From positions 409,494 through 473,493 of the forward strand of contig VZTJ01001774.1 of the NCBI GenBank assembly GCA_013397795.1: a DNA stretch of 64,000 nt, in the 5' to 3' direction. Made by a program: the position numbers and the translations under genes. The stretch comes from Orthonyx spaldingii. Lineage: Eukaryota; Chordata; Aves; Passeriformes; Orthonychidae. The notes beneath the pieces are model-generated. The model was not told the DNA's origin and ran no database searches. It saw nothing but the letters and a program-made list of their open reading frames with translations. This document shows positions 54,861-64,000 of this stretch, piece by piece; the stretch's first letter is position 1, and every line of letters begins with the position of its first letter.

Positions 54861-57800
54861 GTGAAATTGTGTTTCATTTAATGACAGAGCAGGCTGCTGC
54901 TGCTTAGTTTTACTTAGAATTGCATTCATTGCTTTCCTAAAGGTAGCAGAAAAAGTACCTGTACTGACTTTATATATGCATACTTCTCTGTCTGAAAGGG
55001 TGCATTAGTAGTTTTTTCATAGGTGAAAGAGACTTTCAGTATAAGTTCTAAAATTTTAAAAAAAAAAGGCTTTTAAATAAAACCAAAATTGTAAGTGGAT
55101 TGGCATCTTGTGAAAAAGATATGAGCCTGCATATTAAGGACAACATAGAAATTACCAGGTTTGTAAAAGCTTTGTATGTGATGACCCTGCTGTTGGTGGT
55201 TTGGCGAGTTGTTTCTGGGGTTTTATGCCAACTTTCCTTTTTCTGTAAAGTATTAAATGCCTTTCAGTGGTAAGTAGCCCCTGTTTGTTGACAATTTGAA
55301 GGTATTATCTTTGCTTTGTCATTATATAACTGGCATGTTCAAACGTCTGTTCTTAATAGTAATTATGAATTCCTCCTGTTTTGCATGTCTGTACAGGTTG
55401 CAGACCTGGGCTGGACCCATTCAAAAAGCAAATATCAGAAAAGCCACTTGAAATTACTATTTTTGTTGATGTCTTTGACATCTTGAAAATACTTCAAGTT
55501 AATGAAAATGGTGTGGTATTACAGAAAGAATTGTAACTTGCTGCTTCTAGGATTTTTTTTTTAACTTTTTCTCTTGTTTTAGTTTTACTTGAATGGAAGA
55601 ACCACACTTGTTTTTTAAAACAGTATATAGCTGTGGATGTTGTTGCAGATTGTTGAATCCCAATTTAATTTTGCAATACATGTTTCATACAAATAATGAA
55701 TTTGCATCTTTTTATTTTGTGCTGGAAGTTGTCTCAGTTTAGGTAAGCCTGTATCTGTCCAAAATGATGTGTAGCTCACCACCCCTGCAGTTGGTGTTGG
55801 TTTGGGGTTTTTCTTTGTTTAGTTTTACTTTTTTTTACATCTGTGTTAATGAAGGGAAGCCAACTGGAAACTGGCTATAGAAGTTCTCTATTTGCATATA
55901 CTAACCCAACCTATAGGTGCTCTGCTCTTTGAGAAATTCTAATTTCACTTTTCACTGATATAACACTGACTTCATCAGAATTGCTCTGGATTCACAACAG
56001 CATATGAAATCAGAATTAGGCTATATGTATATCAAATTTCCAGATTATTTATTCCTATGACTCAGTAGGAAAGGTTCTCATAAGGAGAGGAATGTTTACT
56101 AGCAGCCCAGTTAAACACTTCATAATTTTACTTTGAAATAGTCTTTATTAACAAAGAAGCCTTTTCAGCTCTCCAAAACTACCCACAACTTGTCTACAGT
56201 TTGTTTCATTCTTGAGACTTCCAATACTTTTGCTGCTTGCTGGCTTAAATGTTTCCTGTTCCTCCTCTTTTATAGCATACAGACTTGTTGAACCCACACT
56301 CAGGAAAAATCATGGTTCTACATTTGCCATACAGTGTTCCGGACTTCTGAGCTTTATGGGATAGACTCTGAAAAGTCTGAGGTCTTGCTGTGTTAGTGCT
56401 CCTGACTCTAAGCCAGAGGTGAATCCCTCTGTCTCTTCTCTTCCCTCTCCAACACCCCTCTGGGACATGCCCAGAGCATAAGAACATCATAAAATATTTG
56501 TAAGGGAAGATCAACTGAAGCAATGTTCTGCCTGTACTTTGAAGTTAGCGTCCCCACTGGTTTGTGTGTGTTTTAAGTGTCCTTACTGTCACTTCTGTAT
56601 GTGATGCAATATTCCTGCGGCAGAAGGAAGGCAAAAAATACACTATTCTGTCTTGATTCTTTTTGAAATTCTGGTGCCTGATTCCCAGTAGTTATTAAAC
56701 TGCTTCAGGAACCATTCAGTTCAGTGTAGCTGCATCAATTTCGTTAGGATCCTGTTCTGGTGATAAAATTAATCACAGCTAAACCTGACTTAATTGTATT
56801 GCTGAAATTACTGAAAGCCTAATTCAGGCAGAAGCTGTTTCTTTCAAGAATCTTTATGTCTGTTGTAGTTTAGTTAATTCTTGTGAGCCATTTTATGGAT
56901 ATCGTAGTTGGAATCTCATTCTGCCTTGTTTCTTTAACTATTTTTAATCTATTTTCAGGCTTTATTAATAGTGTTCTATATCCTGAATTATCAACTGCCC
57001 CAGGCTGTCTAAAGTTGTCTTACTGTTTCATTTGGGGCTGGAAAAAGAAAAGGAATAGATTAATCCTCTTGTCTTATAGCAGCTGTGGTCCAAATTCTTC
57101 ATTTCTCTTGTGAAGATAAATGTGTAATTCATTATCTGGGAGTACCATCCTTTCTCTTTGCCCCCTCGCACCTCTTCAAGTTTTAACTGTGAATATCCAC
57201 TGCACTATCAAAATCTACTTCCCTGGTGGAGAAGAGGATTTGAAATATCCATGGCTGCAGTCTGATGTCCTGGATTCTCGGGCTTGAAATTTTGTTAAGT
57301 ATTGTTGTCATTGTAAATGGCAACACAACTGCAGCCTTTTCACAGAACCATTGAGGTTGGCAAAGACCTTTGGAGATCATTTAGCCCAGACACCCTGTTC
57401 AAAACAGGGTCAGCAATCGAACAGGATGCCCAGGACATCGTCCAGCTGGGTTTAGAGTCTGTCTGAGAAAGAGGAATCCACAGTCAATTTCTTTTTCATA
57501 ATGTTTATATGAAATATCTTCTATTTCGTTGCCTGATGCCTTTTCAGTGGGCAGCACTGAGGAAAGCCTTGTCTGTCTTTATTCCTCCCTATCAAGTATT
57601 TCTGTACATTGACCAGATACCCCCTGGGCTTTCTCTTTGACCAGGATAACAATTCCAGCTCTCTCAGCCTCCTCCCCTGTCCTGTCTTTATAGCCCTTGA
57701 TGGACCCCTTCCAGTCCATGCACATCGGGTTAGTGCTGGGAACCCCAGGGCTCCAGGTGTGGCCTGACCAGGGCTGAGCAGAGGGGCAGGGAGAAGGCTC

Positions 57801-60800
57801 AGCTCCCTTGACCTGCTCTTCCTAAGGCAGCCCAGGATCCTGCTGGCACTTTGGGTAAATAGAGCCCAGGAGGGTGTCAGCTCTTGGTGCTTCTGTGCCA
57901 CTTCATTCAGTCTGGGAGCTGTGTCAAAGGGAGAGTGTAAACACCCACTAGTGCTTCAAATATCCTTTAAAAATGAGACAATTACCTTTGAAATAACCAC
58001 TACTGGGGCGGGGGGGGGATGTTGCCATGTGTGTGTCATTCTGTGATAAAGGTCTGTGGTAAAGTAGGTAGAAAGCAAGACATTTTTAGTAATAATGGGC
58101 CAAAAAGTATTTAAGATGCAGCAAGATGCATGTGTTGTTATACTGAGAATAGTCTTGCAGTACTTTAAATAAAAAAACCCCACAACCCCGTTTTTAACCC
58201 TTCTGCTGTGCTACTCAAGTAACAAAAGTTTGGCCTATGATACTTATTGTAGTTCATGTTCATGGGAAACTGTAAAAAGTCTGCTTTTTATTTATCTTCG
58301 TGGTCTGTATCATGCTGTTTATTAAAAAAAAAATTACTTTTGTTTGGTTTTTATCACACTTTTGAGTGTTAATGTATATACTAACTAAATTAAAATGATA
58401 TGGTTGGTACACTTGTGAATTCTGAAGTGAGAATTTAAGGAATATTCAGTCTTGGTGTGTGATTTGGTGTTGCAGCTCTGCCTTTGTAAAAGGCTAGAAG
58501 AAAGGAGATGGAAATTGCATACCTCAGTTAACTTGGGGGGAACAGAAATAGAATTTGCATTATTTATGGGTGAAAAGTCCAAGATGCATGTGGCATTTGT
58601 TCTTGTAAATGCTGATCCTCAAAACGAGTAATTTTATTTTAGTTTTAGACGTGGGCTGTAAAAAGCTGTGACAAGGGAGATGATGTTATTGAAGTGTTTC
58701 AGCTGAACAGTTTACAGTCCCTGCTAAATCAATCTGGTTTTGAAAAATATGCTTCATGCTTTCATTACCAAAATTATATTTTAAAAAACCAACCAAACAA
58801 ACAAGGTTATATTTTTGTATCCAATAATAATTTTGAAAGAGTGAGAAACATATTTGGGGGCATTAATCACTGGCAGTATAAGAGCATGAGGCTGCAAAGG
58901 AATTCCTTCTGTGGACATGTTGGCCCACATTGGACTCCAGTTGCTAACAAACTAGGAGGGGTTTTGAGTTCTCTTGCTGAGGATTTCACTTTTTTTTGGA
59001 GGGATGAGGTGAGTGTCAGGGTTTTTAATCAGACCCCTTCAACACACTTGTCCCCAGTAAGCTCCAAACTTTGTACACTGGTGAGTTCTGTTTCAGGTCA
59101 CACTGCCCAGCTTTGAGAAGGGCTGTGTTCCAGCAAGTGCTCAGTCTGTGCTGGAGCAACTCCATAATAATCATCCTCACATTTATTTTGAAACTCCAGA
59201 GGAGTTCTGGTCTGAAAAGTATGGCTGGAGGTTTGGAAGTAGCTACTTCAGTAACCTGAACTAACAGGTTAAACTCGGGGTTTATTATACATAAGGTGAG
59301 TTTTAACTTTTCTAGTAACTATGAAGTGGTTGTGAGTGGCTACAACAGTGTATTAATTGCACAAGATGGTTCAGAAAAAGGGGATCTTCAGCTCTTGTTC
59401 CAAAACAAATTTTAGACTTCACTGCCATTATTACCAGGGTGTGATTTTTGTGGTAGTTCTAAGTCTAAACGTGAAAAAAATCACAGAAAAATTGCAAAAT
59501 AATGCTGATGAAACAGAAGAAAGATTTGTAATGTGGGCAGTTTGCTTTAGCATGGGAATCTCAGTGAGCCCCCCTGATTTGAAGCTCAGAAATCAGTCTG
59601 TTTTCCAACCTGGCTTGGAAAGACTCAGTCTAAAGTCTGAACCCATATAACAGAAGAGCAATGAACCTGATGCTAGACAAGATATCTCAGTTTACCTCCT
59701 ACGTGTCCTTTTAAACACTAACAAAGTGCCTCCAGTGAAGGTTATCCTCATGAGCTGTGCTAACTGCTTTCATCGAAGAAAGGGTTTACCCCATGCTTAT
59801 TTTGGTCAGGATACATCCCCACTAATTGAAATGAGCATCATCTCTGTTTCCCATTTAAACAAGAATGTGAATATCACATAGGCTTTTCTGTATGTCCAGT
59901 TGGAATCGGTTCTGAGTGATTAAAACCTCACCCAGAGCTCTCTGAACATCCCAAGCACGTGGTGGTTTAGAAAACAAGACTCATTTAGGCTTTTCTGTCT
60001 AAAGCATTGATAGCTCTGTTTGATGCGTGTGACTTTGAACTGCATCTGAAGCTTCAAAGGGGATCTTCCTCAGATGTTTTTCTTTCACTTAAAGCCTTGT
60101 CTTTTTATCTGACATAAGTGGTGTTGGGCTGTGCTGCTTTGGGTGGAGAAGGAATCAGTCAAAAGGTACAGAAGATGCTTTGGTCCTCCTGAGTTTGACT
60201 CACAAGCAGGACTGAGTTCAAAGCAAAGGCTCGGCTTGGGTTTGGGGTTTTTTTTTCCTTTCCTTTGGAAAAGGATGGATTTTTAAGGTCTCATCACTGC
60301 CCTCCGCTGGAAACTGGGGAAAGTGCTTTTCTGGAACACTTGGATGGAAAACATTTTGGTGAATAGAGGGAGAAGTATGTGGGCATCCACCCGTTTGGGT
60401 GGCTATAGCCAGTTTATGAGAGCTTAACACAAGTTGTCCTGGAGAAACCTCAGCAACCATGGCTGGAATAAAAAGCAGAGAACAAAGTGAATTCAGGTTA
60501 CAAGGATCTTGCTTGATTGGTAACTCAGCTCAGGAGATCATAGATACAACATTTATTTAATTTCTGAGGGCTCAGCAGTGTGCCAGCAAAAGGACACCTT
60601 TAGTTCTGTTTTGCTACTTACCACCAAAACTCCAGTATGATCACAGGATGAAGCTCTTTCCATCTGGCTCTGAGCAAATCACATTACCCTAAAGGCATGT
60701 TTCTAGCCTCAGGACAACGGCTAGAGGTAGGATTTTATAGACAGAGTAAACCCAGTTTCATCTGCCACCTAATGAATAGAACTAAGGCCAGAAGCAGGGT

Positions 60801-61199
60801 ATAATTTCTTTTTTTACTAATCAGTGGAGCAACATCATTAGGGATGTTGTGGATCCTCTGCTAACTCAAAACTTTTTCTTAGAACTAGGTAAGTCTAGGC
60901 TAAACCAGAGCAAAACAACTCAGTGAATGAAACGCTTAGCAAAATTCCATAAGCTGTTCCAAGTCATGAAAATAAGGGACTGTAATGGCCTCCCTCATGT
61001 CTTCAAAATTAATGGCTTATTTTTCAAAATAGTAAGATGCTGTTTGAAATGTTCTGCTTTGTGAACCAATACAACTTGGTGCTTTTTCCTGTGGCATGAT
61101 AAAAAAGTGAAGAATCAGCAAAAAGGGATGTGATTATAAATTTGGGAAAGGGAGGGTTGCTTATTTTAATTTTCAAACCCTTATTTACATATATATTTC
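54861..61199. other. region between PIK3CA and ZNF639, no gene recognised
   Basis: The first part may still be PIK3CA 3' UTR. One antisense CR1 lies at 57341-57905 and a G-run near 58008. Frames at 56245-56523 (minus), 58694-59116 (plus) and 59357-59650 (plus) match nothing I know. In human, KCNMB3 lies here on the opposite strand; I found no frame with the conserved beta-subunit cysteine or membrane-segment pattern. Confidence 0.6.
57341..57905 (-). mobile_element. CR1 LINE, antisense, about 565 bp
   Basis: The left end is a CR1 3' terminus in reverse complement (GAACCATTGAGGTTGGCAAA, CTTTGGAGATCATTTAG). The minus strand across 57901-57521 translates to an aged CR1 ORF2 tail: ILGCLRKSRSRELSLL and LRELELLSWSKRKPRGYLVN, YLIGRNKDRQG. 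It is 5' truncated, inactive, and of a subfamily different from the copies near 14 kb and 40 kb. Confidence 0.88.
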
Positions 61200-61643
61200 A
61201 GAGAATCATGGAATTGTTAGGGTCTGAAGGGACTTCTGGAGATCACCCAGTCCAAGGCATGGTCACCTGGAGCAGGTAACATGTCCAGGTGGTTTTGGAA
61301 TGTCTCCAGAGAGGGAGACTCCGTGACCTCCCAGGGCAGCTGGTGCAGTGCTCTGCCACCCTCACTGTGAAGAGGCTTTTTCTTGTGTTGAGGTGAAACT
61401 TCTTGTGTTTTAGTTTATGGCCATTGCTCCTCATGCTGTTGCTGGGAAACACCAAGAAGAGTCTGGCACCATCTTCTGTCCCCTGCCTTTGAAATATTTA
61501 TGTGCACTGATGAGGCCCCCTGTCAGTCTTCTCCAGACTAGCCAGGCCCAGCTCCCACAGTCTCTCCTCACAAGAGATGCTCCAGACCCCTCCTCAATTT
61601 GTGCCTCCTCCGGACCCTCTCCAACAGCTCCTTGTCTTTCTTG
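61200..61643 (-). mobile_element. CR1 LINE, antisense, about 445 bp
   Basis: The plus strand begins GAGAATCATGGAATTGTTAG and GGGACTTCTGGAGATCACCC, then CCACCCTCACTGTGAAGAGG and CAGTCTCTCCTCACAAGAGA. This is the reverse complement of a CR1 3' UTR and the end of ORF2. It is 5' truncated and lies just upstream of the ZNF639 CpG island. Confidence 0.92.
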
Positions 61644-61695
61644 TATATATATATTCCTTTCTTGTACTGTATATATTTATAATACACTTTATATT
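61644..61695. repeat. AT-rich simple sequence beside the CR1
   Basis: TATATATATA and related T/A tracts follow the CR1 fragment directly. Confidence 0.75.
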
Positions 61696-61952
61696 GATTC
61701 TCCTATACAGTAGCTGTAAGGGACAGCTCCTACATTGACACAAAAGGTTGAGCTTTATGAGGTTCCGGCTTTGACATCACCCTGTCACTTGTGTAAAATC
61801 TGCGTGCTGACACTGCACTGAAGCAGGCTTACACGCTGGACGAGGCCTGTAGCTGCAAACGCGCGCTGTGCCGGCGGTGTCGGATGAAATAGAATATTAG
61901 AATGAAATAGAATAAATGAAATAGAAATGAGAGGTTTATGCAGGCCCTCGCC

Positions 61953-61966
61953 GTTGCCGTGGCGAC
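61953..61966. promoter_or_regulatory. RFX X-box-like palindrome
   Basis: GTTGCC-GT-GGCGAC matches the X-box consensus of two inverted half-sites with a two-base spacer; only one base departs from the symmetric GTTGCC/GGCAAC form. It lies in the CpG island upstream of ZNF639. Confidence 0.6.
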
Positions 61967-62089
61967 GGGCGGGCGCGGAGGCGCGCAGGGGCGGCAGGGG
62001 GCGCTGCGGGCGGCGGCCGCTCGCCCCTTCCCGCCCTTGCCCGCGGAGCGGCCGGGCCGGGCCCCGCTGGAGCCGAACGGGGCGGGCGG

Positions 62090-62253
62090 NNNNNNNNNNN
62101 NNNNNNNNNNNNNNNNNNNNNNNNNNNNNNNNNNNNNNNNNNNNNNNNNNNNNNNNNNNNNNNNNNNNNNNNNNNNNNNNNNNNNNNNNNNNNNNNNNNN
62201 NNNNNNNNNNNNNNNNNNNNNNNNNNNNNNNNNNNNNNNNNNNNNNNNNNNNN
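62090..62253. other. assembly gap (164 N)
   Basis: Undetermined bases inside the CpG island. Frames read through it are not meaningful. Confidence 1.
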
Positions 62254-62527
62254 CCGCCGGGGCGGGGCAGCGCCTTTGCCGCGCTCCCGCCAGAGGTTCC
62301 CGTGCGGCCTCCGCGCAGGCCGCGCCGCCCCGGGGCCGGTCGGGATCCCGGTTCTCGGGGCCTGGATCCCGCTTTCTAGGGCCAGGGAAAGCCGCTGGAA
62401 TAGAAGCACTCCACCCGCCTCACTGCCCCGCGGTCCGCTCCGTGGACAGCTTTTGAGGCGCGTTACCTGAGCTGAGACTTGCGGTGTCAGCGCGCTGTCG
62501 GTTCTTCCCTTGCAATCCCAGAAAACG

Positions 62528-63585
62528 GTGAGGGTGCTGATACTTCTGGATCATGATATAACGTTAAAATTAATTATTTTTCCATCCCTTGATATAAGAT
62601 TTTAGTTCAGAGAAAATATGTAATCTCAGGAGAACTTTAATCACAGGAGACGTGGTCAGGGCCTTTTTTTCCATCCTTTCACCTCCGGTGCATGGCACTG
62701 ACTTTGGAAGATCCTGGGCCCGCAAGTGCTCTTCAATTACGGCAACCCGCACCGCATTCCTTGTTTGCAGCCTTTTCTTCTTCAAGACTGTTTGTCCCAT
62801 ATATAGCTCAAGTATTTTTGTTTGGTTTCCAAATATTTTTCTGCTCTCAGGAACTGCCAAGTGCAGCGAAAGCCAACTAAACTGAGACAAAAGAAAAAGA
62901 AATACAGAAGTGCATCCACCTTAATAATTTTGATGCTCTAAACCGAAATTAATATCAACTTCTTATGTTGCTTTCTAGCTTCAGTTTCCATAGATTCTTC
63001 TTTGCAGTACTGGTATCACTTGTATCTGATTCTGTGTTTTTTCTATTTTGTGTTAAAGGTTTAAGTGGTTTAAAATGCTGTCACTCCATAGGTGAAAATC
63101 TTCTTGAGCTGATGCATTCACTACATTTGGAAGCTGTACAGCCATCAGCTTCGTAGCTGCTCTGTTTCCTGATACTGAAGAGCCTAGGATTTTTGGTAAG
63201 AGAGCATAACTTTGTTAGTATTTTAAACATTAAAACTTGTTTTTGAAGAGATCTGCCTCAGAATGACCTGTTTCTGATAGAAAGGGTGCTGGAGAGCACG
63301 TTGTAGATGACCCTGAGTGCTGGAGTACCTGGAGTTCTGCCCTGTCTGTCTTTATGGTGAACCTTCTTTTGCTTCAGGGCAGGAATGTGAAACTGGACTT
63401 GAGCAGTTGCGTGCACTTAATGGGTTCTTAACTGTGTCAAAATGGGCTGGGGGCAAGAAGGGGGAGTAGGAAAAAGCTTTTGTATTTGATATGCAGGTTT
63501 TCAGAATGCTTGTATTGTTCCATAAAGTCCTGAAAGATGAACTAGATACAAACCGGCCTAATGCTTCAATGTTTTCACTTTACAG
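62528..63585 (+). other. ZNF639 intron 1 (inferred)
   Basis: The interval runs from the candidate donor at 62528 to the TTTACAG acceptor ending at 63585. It is AT-rich, and no repeat or coding exon was recognised. Confidence 0.55.
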
Positions 63586-63604
63586 TTAATTTAGACTGTT
63601 CAAA

Positions 63605-63662
63605 ATGAATGAACATCCTAAAAAGAGGAAAAGGAAGACTCTGCATCCTTCTCGTTACTCAG
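63605..63662 (+). CDS. ZNF639: ZNF639 (ZASC1) first coding exon, residues 1-19; gene continues beyond window
   Basis: After a CACTTTACAG acceptor and 19 nt of leader (exon start 63586), ATG at 63605 opens MNEHPKKRKRKTLHPSRYS. The remembered human start is the same apart from Tyr for His at residue 4. The exon ends one base into the next codon at GTCAGT. The KKRKRK run looks like a nuclear localisation signal. Known family biology: ZNF639 is a nuclear C2H2 zinc-finger transcription factor whose fingers lie in later exons. Only this exon is within the window. Position next to PIK3CA agrees with conserved vertebrate order. Confidence 0.93.
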
Positions 63663-64000
63663 GTCAGTCCAGAGCTTGAGTTATGCACCCTTCAGTAAGT
63701 TAATATTTTTTCTCAGAATAATAACTTTACAAGAGGGACCACTTGTGCCAATACAAAAGCAGTGACATAAAGAGTGGGATAAGAAATCTTGGCTTGAATG
63801 GGCAGCACCCACTCTGCAGGTTCTCTTGTTGGGCCACTTTGAGCTAATGCACCTGAACAGTTTGTTCTGTACTCCCTACACACGGGGGAGCTGACTTAAG
63901 CTACAAATAAAGGTGATTCTGCTTCCAAAGAGGGGAGGAAATCTGTAAAAATTGGGATGGGGGTAGACAGAAGTGTTCAGCACTGCATGGACTATGCACT
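63663..64000 (+). other. ZNF639 intron 2 (partial)
   Basis: The sequence after the GTCAGT donor shows no further exon before the window ends. Confidence 0.85.

Larger units (their letters stand above)
61930..62530 (+). promoter_or_regulatory. ZNF639: CpG island with gap, probable ZNF639 promoter and non-coding exon 1
   Basis: The block is dense in CpG and interrupted by a 164-base gap. It contains an RFX X-box-like element GTTGCCGTGGCGAC at 61953-61966. On its right flank AAACG|GTGAGGG at 62527/62528 is a good donor for a non-coding first exon spliced to the acceptor at 63585. No TATA box is seen. The island could also fire toward the left, but no minus-strand gene was recognised there. Confidence 0.7.

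Noticed and set aside
57521..57901. 126-codon minus frame as a host gene
   Set aside because: It is a decayed CR1 ORF2 tail.
58385..58582. Minus frame starting MDFSP, like a KCNMB3 N-terminus
   Set aside because: The resemblance stops after five residues; nothing else fits the channel beta-subunit family.
61927..62456. Frames of 150-172 codons across the 62.1 kb gap
   Set aside because: They cross undetermined bases in a CpG island.

Overview
This is vertebrate nuclear DNA, almost certainly from a bird. Genes are split into short exons with GT-AG introns. The interspersed repeats are CR1 LINEs of the avian type, and the three CpG-rich promoters are GC-extreme, two of them broken by assembly gaps. 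Gene content and order match the 3q26 block of human: ZMAT3 (minus), PIK3CA (plus), then ZNF639 (plus).

Layout. Positions 1-4307 are the ZMAT3 3' side. The five ZMAT3 coding exons lie on the minus strand between 9597 and 4308 and encode a 289-residue three-zinc-finger protein. A probable non-coding first exon and CpG promoter lie near 13.2-13.6 kb. A second CpG island (about 14.96-15.66 kb, interrupted by a 274-base gap) is the likely PIK3CA promoter, so the two genes are divergent. A 16 kb first intron follows. All 20 PIK3CA coding exons then run from 31966 to 50748 and join to an intact 3207-nt reading frame (1068 codons) with every splice site canonical. The PIK3CA 3' region starts at 50749 and is interrupted by an 820-bp CR1. 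No gene was recognised from about 55 to 61.9 kb. A third CpG island (61.93-62.53 kb, with a 164-base gap) precedes the first coding exon of ZNF639 at 63605-63662; the rest of that gene lies beyond the window.

Roles. ZMAT3 is a p53-induced RNA-binding protein, PIK3CA is the catalytic p110-alpha subunit of class IA PI3-kinase, and ZNF639 is a C2H2 zinc-finger transcription factor. Their neighbourhood is conserved synteny, not an operon. Most other open frames are chance frames in introns or repeats. The least explained structures are a two-level tandem repeat with octamer-like motifs at 22.8 kb in PIK3CA intron 1, an AT-rich, apparently repeat-poor block in ZMAT3 intron 1, and the apparent absence of KCNMB3 from its expected place. 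I found no convincing evidence for a wholly new biological system. Comparisons with human proteins and exon lengths are from memory.
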